From Bacteroidaceae bacterium (GTDB lineage: Bacteria; Bacteroidota; Bacteroidia; Bacteroidales; Bacteroidaceae): a DNA stretch of 64,000 bases. The stretch is taken from positions 204,696 through 268,695 of the forward strand of contig CABIVS010000008.1 in assembly GCA_902362375.1 (NCBI GenBank), given 5' to 3'. Of the stretch, positions 16,394 through 36,040 are shown in pieces (within the stretch, counting starts at the first letter, position 1; each line of letters begins with the position of its first letter). The notes under the pieces were generated by a model that ran no database searches, was not told the origin of the DNA, and worked only from the letters and a program-made list of their open reading frames with translations. The translations under genes and the position numbers were made by a program.

Positions 16394-17080
16394 TTATTGT
16401 TTCACGATTTCCTCAATTCTCAATAAAAGGTTAGGATTACTTGGACGAGCAGCAGCACCATAATCAATGATTTGTCCTTTTCTGTTTATCAAGATATAAT
16501 ATGGCAATCTATTAATTTTGAACTGTTTGGTAATCTTCTGATAATTCTCCAGTCCAATATAATCAGCAGCATAGACACATTCTATATCATGATTCTTCAT
16601 CGAGTATTTATCTAAACACAATTCCCATTGCATTTTGGTATCATTACCGCCCGAACATATGGAATAAATAATCAGATCCTGCGTTGAATATTTGCTGCGC
16701 AACTTTTTCAAGGGTTCCATCTCTGCCAAACAAAGCGGACAAGTTGTAGCCCAAAAATCAAGATAAATAACTTTTCCCCGGTTTTCTTCAAGAATCTTAT
16801 ATATGCTCTCCATATACGACATTGGAGTTAACGTATTTGAACTTTCATTGTATTTGCCATACAACAAATTATCAGAAACAGACTGCGGATTCTCCAAGAA
16901 CGCTTTAGTTTGCCTGTACATCTGTGCTATTTGTCCCTGCAAATGGGGTATTTTTACGATTGAGTCAAATTGCGAACGCTTTCTTGAGAGGGAAATTGTA
17001 TCATTAGCTTCAAGGCTATTAGCTGTAACTTTAGTATATAAATATTGATTCAATTCATTTTCTCCTGATACCATAGTCAC
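16394..17080 (-). pseudogene. TlpA-type thiol-disulfide oxidoreductase, C-terminal part after a frameshift
   Basis: This 228-codon frame carries a helical linker (about 1-85) and a thioredoxin domain (about 90-228) with the active site WATTCPLCLAEM (CxxC) and the cis-Pro region NRLPYYILI. It lacks an export signal. The signal and the N-terminal domain lie in the overlapping frame 17055-17555. Together the two frames give about 386 residues, the usual length of Bacteroides TlpA-like lipoproteins with an N-terminal DUF4369-like domain. The two frames overlap by 26 bp and differ by one position, so a single-base indel near 17055-17080 is the simplest reading. A GTG/ATG restart inside the overlap is possible but would make an unexported enzyme. 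Confidence 0.75.
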
Positions 17081-17555
17081 GCATATAATAATATCCGCTT
17101 TCTGTAAAAGCCAATATCTCCTGATTCAATTTTTCCGCATCACCTGTTACTTTAGGATGAAACATATCCTTGAAATCAATCTCTAAATGGATACTGTCAC
17201 CCGGATGCACATATAAATGCTCTGCATAATTACGAATAGAAACCTCCCGTATTTTAGCATAAACAGGAAAAGTAAAATAGAAAGAACCATCCTCTTGAAT
17301 GGGAGTACGGTACTGATTTTCCATATCTCTGAAAAATGGAATAATAAGTGTCAGTTCTTTTTCTTGTGGATAAAATTCACGGTTCAAAACTTTACCTGTG
17401 ATAATAATCTCTTCAGCATATTCTTCCGGAAAATCATAAACGGTTTCTGTCTGACTGGAAATATCCGGCTGAAAGTTACTTTGTACTTTTTGCCGACAAC
17501 TGATAAATAATATAAATATCGGCAAAAAAACGAATAGGCAATGCTTCATTCTCAT
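17055..17555 (-). pseudogene. TlpA-type oxidoreductase, N-terminal lipoprotein part before a frameshift
   Basis: A 166-codon frame with a lipoprotein signal (lipobox LFISC at about residues 16-20) followed by a beta domain typical of the N-terminus of Bacteroides thioredoxin-like lipoproteins (ITGKVLNREFYP, PIQEDGSFYFTFPV, YVHPGDSIHLEIDF). It ends YGIRRK at a stop that falls in the middle of the expected helical linker. The continuation is found in the next frame. It is listed as one broken gene with the preceding entry. Confidence 0.75.
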
Positions 17556-17654
17556 AGGGCGTTATTTGTGTATCAATATAAATACTTACTTTGCGAATAT
17601 AGTGATTAAATTCAGTATTTTATAGTGTTTCCTGTTAAAACTTCTTCCCCTATC

Positions 17655-20306
17655 TTATAGCCAACGCACAAACTTCCTGATATACCAGTTCTTTACTATT
17701 TGCGTCAAAATACAATAAGAAAGCAAAATTCCAATCAGCCAGGGGAAATAGCTCAAAGGAAGAGCTGTCAACCCGATGGAACGCCCGAAAGCGGTGAAAG
17801 GAATAAGAATACCTATTGCCATGATTAAGAATGTCAGTCCCATTACAGGCCATGTGGCGCGGCTTTGTATGAACGGTATCTTACGGGTACGTATCATGTG
17901 GACAATCAATGTCTGTGACAACAAGCCTTCTACAAACCATCCGGTCTGAAACAGTGTTTGATGTTCGGGACTGTTACAGCTGAACACATACCACATGACC
18001 AGATAAGTAATAATATCGAAGATGGAACTGATAGGTCCTATATAAATCATAAAACGACTTAGATCGGACGCATCCCATTTGCGGGGTTTCTTCAGGAACT
18101 CCGGGTCCATACGGTCAAATGGAATGGTTGTCTGCGATATGTCATACAGTAAGTTCTGAATCAACAGATGTATCGGCATCATAGGCAGAAACGGCAGGAA
18201 TGCACTGGCGAACATCACACTGAACATATTACCAAAATTGGAACTGGCAGTCATCTTTATATACTTATTGATATTGCCAAATGTCTTTCTCCCTTCGAGC
18301 ACTCCGTCTTCCAATACCATCAAATCTTTTTCCAACAGGATAATGTCTGCGCTTTCTTTCGCTATATCCACTGCAGAATCGACAGATATACCAATGTCTG
18401 ACTGACGTAAGGCACCTGCATCATTGATTCCATCTCCTAAAAATCCTACTGTATTGCCCTGTTCCTGTAATAGAGAGATGATTTGTGTCTTCTGGAATGG
18501 AGTCAGTTTTGAAAATAAAGTGGTATTCTTTACCGCTTCCTTCAATACCGTTTCATTCATATTCTCTATTTCTATCCCGGTAAGAAAATGGCTGGTGTCA
18601 ATTCCTACCTGCCGGGCGATGGCTTTTACTACGATATCATTATCTCCCGATAATATTTTAACTGCTACTCCATGTGCATACAATTGTTCGATGGCTTCAA
18701 CTGCAGAAGGCTTCGGAGGATCAAGAAAGGCAAGATACCCGATCAGTACCATTTCTTTTTCATCTTCGATGGCAAAATTACAATCTTTCTCGATAAAACT
18801 TTTTTGGGAGACTGCCAACACTCTCATTCCTTGCTGATTCATTTCTTCACTAATCATCTTTGCTTTGATTTTCAAAGCATCAGTCAAGGGATGAATCTGC
18901 CCGTTGAACTCGGCATAGGAACAGACATCGAGAATCTCTTCTACCGCTCCTTTAGTAATGATCTGCCGTTTTCCTTGCTTGTCTTCTATCACAACAGACA
19001 TTCTTCTGCGTGTAAAGTCGAAAGGTATTTCATCCACTTTAGTGTAGTCATCTTTCAAATGTTCCAGATTCAGCTCTCTTACATGAGAAAGAATCGCTTT
19101 ATCCATCAGATTTCTTAAACCGGTCTGGAAATAACTGTTAAAGTAGGCATGACGAAGAATACGTTTACTGTTGTCGTCGCTACCATCTGCATTGATATAT
19201 TTCTCCAGCACGATTTTATCGCAAGTCAATGTACCGGTTTTATCAGTACAGAGTATGTCCATTGCTCCAAAATTCTGAATAGCATTGAGATTCTTTACTA
19301 TTGTTTTCTTTTTGGACATGGCTATCGCTCCTTTAGAAAGGTTGGCAGTCACAATCATTGGCAACATTTCCGGGGTAAGCCCCACTGCAACGGATATGGC
19401 AAAAATGAAAGCCTCGAACCAGTCTCCTTTCGTGAAACCATTCACGAAAAACACAAATGGAACCATTACCAGCATAAAGCGAATCAACAAGAAGCTGACT
19501 TTACTAATACCTTTATCAAAAGCTGTAGTGGCACGATGTCCAACCAGACTTTTTGCAATCGTACCCAGATATGTTTTATTCCCTGTTTCATAAACAATAC
19601 CTTTTGCTGCGCCACTTATCACATTGGAACCCATATAACAAATATTGTCCAACTCTATGACGCTTCCTTTCCGAAACTGTTGGCTCTGTATCTCCGGAAA
19701 CTTCTCTATCGGTTCGGACTCTCCTGTCAATGAAGCCTGACTGATAAACAAGTCTTTTGAATCGATGATCCGAATATCAGCGGGAACCATATCCCCAGCT
19801 GCCAGATACACAATATCCCCCGGAACGAGTTCCGTGATATCAATCTCTTCTTCCTGTTCACCGGCACGTTTGGCAAGACAGGTGTTCTTTACCATCTTCA
19901 TTAAAGAATCCGTAGCTTCACTTGCTCGCCATTCCTGCCAGAAACGCAGGATAGCGCTGAATATCACCATGGATGAGATAATGATTACTCCTGTCCATTC
20001 CTGTTCTCCGGGTTCGGCCATCAGTACATCCAGAAACAAGGATATAATGGCAAGTCCGGTCAGAACACCAATGAAAGGATTGATAAACGTTTTGATAAAC
20101 AGTATAAACGGGTTCTTTTTTTGTTCATGGACCACTTCGTTTCTTCCATAGATGGACTGCCGCTCTTGCACTTCTCCCAATGTCAATCCGAGCTTTGTTG
20201 TCTGCAAGTATGAATAGATTGACTTACCGGGTTGTGTGGCAACCAAAAATACTTTCTCTGAATTGAATGTGTACTGTGATGAACGCAGTTTTTTCTTCCA
20301 TACCAT
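17655..20306 (-). CDS. mgtA: Mg2+-transporting P-type ATPase MgtA
   Basis: An 883-residue P3B-type ATPase that imports Mg2+ into the cytoplasm at the cost of ATP. Visible motifs are the actuator TGES (194-197), the phosphorylation motif DKTGT with D355, the hinge GDGINDAGALRQSD, and the family-specific C-terminal helices (NLLYDISQTTIPFDRMDPE, then six spans in all). The N-terminal cation-ATPase domain is present. It lies 120 bp downstream of the sensor kinase of the OmpR-type system and has its own -7 element and four regulatory repeats in that gap. Length and motifs are normal, so it should be functional. Confidence 0.95.
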   Translation of the reverse strand: MVWKKKLRSSQYTFNSEKVFLVATQPGKSIYSYLQTTKLGLTLGEVQERQSIYGRNEVVHEQKKNPFILFIKTFINPFIGVLTGLAIISLFLDVLMAEPGEQEWTGVIIISSMVIFSAILRFWQEWRASEATDSLMKMVKNTCLAKRAGEQEEEIDITELVPGDIVYLAAGDMVPADIRIIDSKDLFISQASLTGESEPIEKFPEIQSQQFRKGSVIELDNICYMGSNVISGAAKGIVYETGNKTYLGTIAKSLVGHRATTAFDKGISKVSFLLIRFMLVMVPFVFFVNGFTKGDWFEAFIFAISVAVGLTPEMLPMIVTANLSKGAIAMSKKKTIVKNLNAIQNFGAMDILCTDKTGTLTCDKIVLEKYINADGSDDNSKRILRHAYFNSYFQTGLRNLMDKAILSHVRELNLEHLKDDYTKVDEIPFDFTRRRMSVVIEDKQGKRQIITKGAVEEILDVCSYAEFNGQIHPLTDALKIKAKMISEEMNQQGMRVLAVSQKSFIEKDCNFAIEDEKEMVLIGYLAFLDPPKPSAVEAIEQLYAHGVAVKILSGDNDIVVKAIARQVGIDTSHFLTGIEIENMNETVLKEAVKNTTLFSKLTPFQKTQIISLLQEQGNTVGFLGDGINDAGALRQSDIGISVDSAVDIAKESADIILLEKDLMVLEDGVLEGRKTFGNINKYIKMTASSNFGNMFSVMFASAFLPFLPMMPIHLLIQNLLYDISQTTIPFDRMDPEFLKKPRKWDASDLSRFMIYIGPISSIFDIITYLVMWYVFSCNSPEHQTLFQTGWFVEGLLSQTLIVHMIRTRKIPFIQSRATWPVMGLTFLIMAIGILIPFTAFGRSIGLTALPLSYFPWLIGILLSYCILTQIVKNWYIRKFVRWL

Positions 20307-20352
20307 ACTCTCTAATTTTTTTAAGTTACTAACTGCATTTATTAATTCGATG

Positions 20353-20360
20353 CAAAAGTA
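20353..20360 (-). promoter_or_regulatory. -7 promoter element of mgtA
   Basis: The minus strand reads TACTTTTG (TAnnTTTG), about 47 bp upstream of the mgtA start codon. The -33 region falls at the first of the four direct repeats. Confidence 0.6.
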
Positions 20361-20382
20361 AGAAGGACTTCACAAGGAAGCT

Positions 20383-20421
20383 GTTAGAGAATGATTAGAG
20401 TGGTATTAGAAAACGATTAGA
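20383..20421 (-). promoter_or_regulatory. Four 11-bp-spaced direct repeats upstream of mgtA
   Basis: On the minus strand TCTAAT, TCTAAT, TCTAAT and TCTAAC occur exactly 11 bp apart (plus-strand starts 20416, 20405, 20394, 20383). Direct hexamers on one helical turn are the usual binding pattern of OmpR/PhoB-family regulators. They sit immediately upstream of the mgtA -7 element and just after the kinase stop codon, so they are the likely target of the adjacent response regulator. Confidence 0.7.
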
Positions 20422-20426
20422 ATTTC

Positions 20427-21794
20427 TTAGATATGCGGGAGTTTTACCACAAAGGTAGTGCCCTCATCCTTATGGGAAGATACGGTAAGTTCGCCTTTGT
20501 GAAGGTGAATAATCTTTTGTGTCAGTGTCATGCCTATACCATTTCCGGGAGCAATATTCTTGTTTTCTCCACGATAAAACAGTTTAAACAGGTTTTCCTT
20601 ATCTGCATCGGACATTCCTACACCATTATCGGATAAGCGGATGATTGCCCATTGTTCCCAATAGGCGATCAGGACTGATGAAGTCCGGTTGGAAGAATAT
20701 TTGCAGTTATTCTCTACCAGATTTACAAAGGCGGTAGTCAGCAGATAGCTGTTTCCGATGACTGTCAGTACATTATCCTCTTCGGCTTCCTGTTCAAAGA
20801 CTAATTCGATATGATAATCCGGATGCGCTTTCAATACCAGTTCTCTGGCATCCAGCAACAGTTCATCCAGACGGACCTCCTCCATTGTTATCTGTTCCGG
20901 CTGATAATCGGCTTTTGCCAAGTTCAATAGTCCGTCAATCAGGTTTACAATTCGGTGGGAGTCTTGAAGAGCATTGCCAATAGCCATCTGATATTGTTCG
21001 GAGGTACGTTCTTTCAATAAAGCTAAATCCAGTTCGGCTGTAAGGGCCGCCATGGGAGTACGCAATTCATGAGATACATTACTGACAAACATCTTCTGTG
21101 AGTTGAAAGACTTCTCCAGGCGTTCCAGTAGAGCATTGAATGTCGTACTTAATTCTCCCAGTTCATCCTGTTCATTTTTTACGGGTAATCTTTTATCGAT
21201 ACGCGATGCGGTGATTTTCTCCGCTTCTTTGACAATGCTGCGTATTGGTTTTAAAGTGCTTCGAGACAGGATATAACCCACAATCACCAATACACTTAAT
21301 CCTCCGATAAATGACAGGATGAGTATATTTCTTAACGCATCCCGATTGGCGTATCCGTAACCATCATAGGCGGCAGCAGTAACAACATAATCTTTGCCTT
21401 CAAATGGATACACCAATCCTACTGCCTGATATTCGTCCACATAGAAATTGATATCCTTCTGTTTCAGAATTCGCTTTATCATCTCCGGTGTTTCCTTGAC
21501 AATATCGTTCTGTAGTGCATCGTGATATAATATTTTAAAATCGGTTGTATAGACAGCAACTTCTACTTCATCAATAAACTTCTGATTATTTAGATAAATA
21601 GACTGCATAGTTTGTGCATCTACTTGATTTTTAAGGAATAAATGTGCTTTGGTTATAGCTTCACTTTGCAGATTACGAAAGAAAGCATTACTACGCGAAT
21701 GTTCACTCACATAGTAGACGGCTATGACAAATATGAAGAATACCGCAGCTGTCAGCCCTGCATATTGTAGGGTCAGTGTTGTCCTGATTTTCAT
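20427..21794 (-). CDS. Sensor histidine kinase (OmpR-family partner)
   Basis: A 455-residue membrane kinase. It has an N-terminal span (about 12-29), a periplasmic sensor domain (about 30-155), a second span (about 156-177), HAMP (about 178-230), HisKA with the phosphoacceptor H242 in NVSHELRTP, and a HATPase domain with N box (NLVENNCKYS), G1 (DNGVGM) and G2 (GNGIGMTLTQ). Its start overlaps the regulator gene by 4 bp (ATGA). Gene order regulator, kinase, mgtA suggests a Mg2+- or envelope-stress-responsive system of the PhoQ/CusS shape; the signal itself is not visible. Confidence 0.92.
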   Translation of the reverse strand: MKIRTTLTLQYAGLTAAVFFIFVIAVYYVSEHSRSNAFFRNLQSEAITKAHLFLKNQVDAQTMQSIYLNNQKFIDEVEVAVYTTDFKILYHDALQNDIVKETPEMIKRILKQKDINFYVDEYQAVGLVYPFEGKDYVVTAAAYDGYGYANRDALRNILILSFIGGLSVLVIVGYILSRSTLKPIRSIVKEAEKITASRIDKRLPVKNEQDELGELSTTFNALLERLEKSFNSQKMFVSNVSHELRTPMAALTAELDLALLKERTSEQYQMAIGNALQDSHRIVNLIDGLLNLAKADYQPEQITMEEVRLDELLLDARELVLKAHPDYHIELVFEQEAEEDNVLTVIGNSYLLTTAFVNLVENNCKYSSNRTSSVLIAYWEQWAIIRLSDNGVGMSDADKENLFKLFYRGENKNIAPGNGIGMTLTQKIIHLHKGELTVSSHKDEGTTFVVKLPHI

Positions 21795-22495
21795 AACTTA
21801 TCAGTCAGTATAAAACCCATTCCGGCTTTGGTATGAATAAGTTTTGGTTCAAAATCCCTGTCTATCTTCTTACGGAGATAGTTGATATATACATCTATGA
21901 AATTCGTTCCTGTATCAAAATGGGTGTTCCATACTTTTTCTGCTATCTCAACCCTGCTCAATACTCTTTCAGCATTTTCTACCATATATAGCAGCAAGTT
22001 ATATTCCTTAGGAGAAAGTTTTATAGATATGCCGTTTCGTTCTACGTCCTTACGTTGAAGGTCAATACGTAAATCTGCATAAACAAGTTCCTGCGGCAAT
22101 TCCTGTGTATTGCCTGCCATACGTTTCAATAGTACTTTGATTCTGGCATTCAACTCTCTGAAATCAAAGGGTTTCACCATGTAATCGTCTGCACCGGCAT
22201 CGAAACCGTCCAGTTTATCATTCGTTGATCCTAATGCTGTCAACATTAATATAGGGATATGGGGATTGGTCTTGCGAATTTCTTTCGCCAGTTCAAATCC
22301 GTCCATCTTGGGCAGAACAATGTCGGATATGACCAAATCGAATGTATGGGTCTGGAAAAGCCGTAACCCCATCAATCCGTCATAAGCCACCATTGCCTGA
22401 TAACCATTTTCTTCCAGCCCGTTCATCAGCAGACTTGCCACTCTGGGTTCATCTTCTATAATTAGTATTGTGTACATAGGAAAGAATTCATTCAT
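21791..22495 (-). CDS. OmpR/PhoB-family response regulator
   Basis: A 234-residue regulator with a receiver domain (acidic pocket IIEDE, phosphoacceptor D58 in ISDIVLPKMDG, switch T in LMLTA, K in MVKPFDF) and a C-terminal winged-helix DNA-binding domain (LSPKEYNLLLYM, FIDVYINYLRKKI, IHTKAGMGFIL). An alternative start at 22477 (MYTILIIEDE) would give the typical N-terminus, and no clear Shine-Dalgarno favours either. It is the first gene of the regulator-kinase-mgtA unit. The four repeats upstream of mgtA fit its class of DNA-binding domain. Confidence 0.92.
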   Translation of the reverse strand: MNEFFPMYTILIIEDEPRVASLLMNGLEENGYQAMVAYDGLMGLRLFQTHTFDLVISDIVLPKMDGFELAKEIRKTNPHIPILMLTALGSTNDKLDGFDAGADDYMVKPFDFRELNARIKVLLKRMAGNTQELPQELVYADLRIDLQRKDVERNGISIKLSPKEYNLLLYMVENAERVLSRVEIAEKVWNTHFDTGTNFIDVYINYLRKKIDRDFEPKLIHTKAGMGFILTDKL

Positions 22496-22514
22496 CTGGA
22501 TGTATAAAACGAAA

Positions 22515-22522
22515 CAAAAATA
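22515..22522 (-). promoter_or_regulatory. Candidate -7 element of the regulator gene
   Basis: The minus strand reads TATTTTTG (TAnnTTTG), about 20 bp upstream of the regulator start codon. It lies next to the terminator of operon 2. Confidence 0.45.
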
Positions 22523-22525
22523 AAA

Positions 22526-22563
22526 TAAAAAAAGGTACTCATGTTATATTGAGTACCTTTTTA
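22526..22563. terminator. Terminator at the end of RG-II operon 2
   Basis: AAAGGTACTC, a 10-base loop and GAGTACCTTT form a perfect 10-bp stem with A-runs and T-runs on both sides, so it can act in both directions. Confidence 0.9.
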
Positions 22564-22571
22564 TCATTTAT

Positions 22572-25448
<2,877 letters not shown>

Positions 25449-25454
25449 TTATTT

Positions 25455-32958
<7,504 letters not shown>

Positions 32959-33005
32959 CTATAATCATTCATATAATGATGTTCATAATTAGTTTATATG
33001 ATAAT

Positions 33006-33091
33006 TTAGGCACGGATTACACGGAATTCACTGTCTTTAGTGTTGTCATTATTGCAAAACAACTGCGTTAATCCGTGTAATCCGTGCCTAA
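33006..33091. repeat. Palindromic repeat (TTAGGCACGGATTACACGGA type), copy 2
   Basis: Arms 33006-33026 and 33071-33091 are inverted repeats (TTAGGCACGGATTACACGGA and its complement) around a 44-bp spacer. The same family is found at 1602-1685. It lies between the GH138 and GH137-GH2 genes inside operon 2. Confidence 0.88.
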
Positions 33092-33120
33092 AAAGATAGC
33101 AATTGATTAGTGGTAAGGAC

Positions 33121-35820
33121 TTAGTAAAATAACCAATCCATTGTTTCTTCATCCCCGGCAAGTCCGGCATTACGCACCTTCATATCCGCAGCAGTAAATC
33201 CTAGTACTTGCAGATAACCTTTGGGTAACATCAGCGTATGCTTTCCGGCCGGAAAACTATATGCATGTACATTTGCCAAAGGCATTCCGTTGATACGGAC
33301 AGCATTCGTCAACACAGGTTCCGCCTGACCGTAATCATTGGCTGATGCATCGATTTCCAGTTTCGGAGCCTTTGCATACTTTTTCTGGTCATCTTTGAAA
33401 TAGGCTACTAATAATTTCACCGGAGCATCTGTTTCAAAAGTGATACTCGTACCTTTCTCTCTCTGCTCGTTTCCATTGAAACGAAGCGCTTTCATTCCCT
33501 TCAATTCAGGGGCTACTGCTTCTATCTTACCCGGAAGATCGACAAATAAAGAAGTGCCCTCCTCCACTTTCACTGCCGGATAATTAGAAATCAGTTTTAC
33601 GTTTGCAGGAGCCCAGGCAGCAATCTCTACAGTTTCAGCCACCGCATTTCCATTCTGTTTTTCTTTCAACAGGACGAGATTAGCTTTGAAGTTCTCCAAT
33701 TCTTTTTCGTAGTGTACCAGCAATTCTTTCCAAGTCTTATTCTTTCCATCATCTCCACCGATAGGAATACGACGTTGAGCTGTCTGCATACTGTTGGCAT
33801 ATAAATAATGTTCGTCTGTCAATTCCACCAATTTACGATAATGCTCCAGACTTTGTTCCATCAAAGGAATGGCTTCTTCAAGGTTTTTGATGTCTTTGCC
33901 CCATTGATAATCCAGTACCAGCTTGGCAGCTTTCACTTTCAAGTTGAACGCATACGCAAATTCACGATAACAATGCATATCATTTTGTAAACGGGCAAAT
34001 TCGTCCTTATTTGAAGATACGGAGGCGGCCGCCTTATCAATAGCCGCTACTGCCTTATCCCCGTGCTCTATTACTTGAGCAACAATATCCAAAGGCATTT
34101 CACCTACATGAGGTTGCTTTTTCCATTCTTTCTCTACATATTCTATCAGCTTCTCCCCTTCCGGTCCGCAACTTTCATAGAATCCCGGATAGATGGTATA
34201 TTTATATGGATTGACAAGTTGACTCATAAACATACCCAGCAATAATGTCTGGCGATTTCCTTCTGTGATACCGAAACGACGCAATAGCTTCGGAGCAATC
34301 TCACCACTTTCTTCATAAGCTATGCGGATATTGCTTGCATTTTCGTCAGATGTTCCGTAGAATTTGCCTAACTGATGATTCCAGTACCCCATTTCATCTG
34401 TACGATCTCGGTGGCAGTTCCATGCATAACGTCCCCATGTCTGATACCAAATCCAGTCACGATCCAATTGGAACTCACGTTCGTTGTTCGGTAATTTATC
34501 AGCCGTATAGGGCCAATCCCAATAGGAAGCTTGCGGATAAAGATGTAGTGCATTGGCACCGTGTACATTGTGCATGGCAGTTACCGCTTTCTGTACGAAA
34601 TCCGGAGAGCCCCAGCGGAACGGTTCCAGATTGGCCAGGATATGTACGTTACTGATATGGATGGAACCCAATGAACTCAAATCTGTATGTATTTTCGACC
34701 AGGGGCCACGAGGTTCGTAAGTTGTCAACGATTCACCATTATATTTATGCATCGTATAAAGATTCTTATAATGCGGCAATGCAGCATCCATCACCAGTTT
34801 ACAGTCCGTGTCGTGTGCACGCAACAAAAGAGGCGGTTCATCCGTTCGTCCCAATGCCTGTAATCCGTCTTTCACTCCCGGAATAATTGTTTTTGTAAAC
34901 CATTCCACATCATCTTCTACCGTACACATCGCTTCACCCAGACAAACAAGTAGTCCTACATTGGGATATTTTTCTATGAACGCGGCAATACTCTTGCGTG
35001 TATAATCGGCAATCAAAGGAGTAATAGGACGATTACGATCCTGTGTTTTCAGCCCGTAATGTTCAGCAAAAGGTTTGGAAAGAATAATATTATAAAACAT
35101 CTGTATCACAAAGATACCGCGTTTGTCCGCTTCTTCTGTGAGGAAAGAGAACATTTCTTCATTCTTTTTGAATGTTTCTTCATCTACTTCCAGTGCAAAC
35201 GGATAATCTTCCAGTTTCACCAATGAAGCAAACGGATGTCCATTCCAGAGATACAGTGAATTCATGCGATTGGCAACCAGCATATCCAAGTATTTAATCC
35301 ACTGTTCTTTATCATAAAACCAAGGGAAACTTTCCGGAGTATACGGATATTCATATACACCATGTCCCGGCAGGTAGGTCATCTTCTGTAATCCTACACA
35401 AGCCCCACGCAATACCATTTCAGGAGCGTCTTTCAATTCCTCCGGGAAATTCAACCGACCATCCGAGTCATTCACACGGTCTATCAGTTCGCGACATCCG
35501 TAAATGACGCCACTCCCATCCCTGCCGGACACTCTGGTCAGATTACCGGTCGTCGAAATATGAAAACCTTCTTTCTTGAGTGTCGTGTCATTCACTTCCG
35601 TCAGCAAGATTGTTTTGATTTCGGGGTCGGAGAATGTTGTGTCTCCCTGTTGCATCATTACCTGATAACCGGCTTTATCCAAGGTAGCCTGTAACTGCTC
35701 CGCACCAAGCAAAACACGATTTGACGCATCCGGCGGAGTCATAATCTTCACGGTTTGCCTGCCACACGCTGCTAAAAAAAGTGTGCATGCCGCAAACATG
35801 AATAATCTGGTATTTTTCAT
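33121..35820 (-). CDS. GH138 alpha-D-galacturonidase
   Basis: An 899-residue lipoprotein (lipobox LAAC, Cys19) with an N-terminal GH20-domain-2-like beta/alpha module (about 30-130), a TIM barrel (about 140-480, with LYLWNGHPFASL and GVLLVCLGEAM-like segments), a helical region rich in Lys/Glu (about 560-740) and a C-terminal beta domain. Length and position match BT0997, the founding GH138 enzyme, which removes alpha-linked galacturonate from chain A of RG-II. It is the first gene of operon 2 and has the shared operator 52 bp upstream. The lipoprotein signal suggests an outer- or periplasm-facing membrane anchor. Confidence 0.88.
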   Translation of the reverse strand: MKNTRLFMFAACTLFLAACGRQTVKIMTPPDASNRVLLGAEQLQATLDKAGYQVMMQQGDTTFSDPEIKTILLTEVNDTTLKKEGFHISTTGNLTRVSGRDGSGVIYGCRELIDRVNDSDGRLNFPEELKDAPEMVLRGACVGLQKMTYLPGHGVYEYPYTPESFPWFYDKEQWIKYLDMLVANRMNSLYLWNGHPFASLVKLEDYPFALEVDEETFKKNEEMFSFLTEEADKRGIFVIQMFYNIILSKPFAEHYGLKTQDRNRPITPLIADYTRKSIAAFIEKYPNVGLLVCLGEAMCTVEDDVEWFTKTIIPGVKDGLQALGRTDEPPLLLRAHDTDCKLVMDAALPHYKNLYTMHKYNGESLTTYEPRGPWSKIHTDLSSLGSIHISNVHILANLEPFRWGSPDFVQKAVTAMHNVHGANALHLYPQASYWDWPYTADKLPNNEREFQLDRDWIWYQTWGRYAWNCHRDRTDEMGYWNHQLGKFYGTSDENASNIRIAYEESGEIAPKLLRRFGITEGNRQTLLLGMFMSQLVNPYKYTIYPGFYESCGPEGEKLIEYVEKEWKKQPHVGEMPLDIVAQVIEHGDKAVAAIDKAAASVSSNKDEFARLQNDMHCYREFAYAFNLKVKAAKLVLDYQWGKDIKNLEEAIPLMEQSLEHYRKLVELTDEHYLYANSMQTAQRRIPIGGDDGKNKTWKELLVHYEKELENFKANLVLLKEKQNGNAVAETVEIAAWAPANVKLISNYPAVKVEEGTSLFVDLPGKIEAVAPELKGMKALRFNGNEQREKGTSITFETDAPVKLLVAYFKDDQKKYAKAPKLEIDASANDYGQAEPVLTNAVRINGMPLANVHAYSFPAGKHTLMLPKGYLQVLGFTAADMKVRNAGLAGDEETMDWLFY

Positions 35821-35871
35821 TCTTCTGATATATATTATAGATTATATAATTCACTTCCTAACTAAGAAGAA

Positions 35872-35897
35872 GACGAAATAATCCCCTGTTTGTACTC
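35872..35897 (-). promoter_or_regulatory. Shared RG-II operon operator, copy 2
   Basis: On the minus strand it reads GAGTACAAA-N13-CGTC (TT follows), 52 bp upstream of the GH138 start codon, with the same spacing as copies 1 and 3. Confidence 0.6.
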
Positions 35898-35985
35898 ATT
35901 TGTTTCTTTTTCCACTTTTCGGCACCAGACTTCCATTTTCCTCCCGCGATGATACATAAACGCCTCATTATTTAAAAGTTATACT

Positions 35986-35993
35986 TATCTTTG
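35986..35993 (+). promoter_or_regulatory. -7 promoter element of the PAS/GAF kinase gene
   Basis: TATCTTTG matches TAnnTTTG; the start codon is 48 bp downstream. Confidence 0.5.
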
Positions 35994-36040
35994 CCAGCTA
36001 GTGTCTTAGAATATAAAAACAGAAAACAAGAGCAGACAAT

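Noticed and set aside
22531..22560. GTACTC/GAGTAC as a fourth copy of the RG-II operator
   Set aside because: It is the stem of a perfect terminator hairpin, lacks the AAA extension and has no CGTC block at the right distance.
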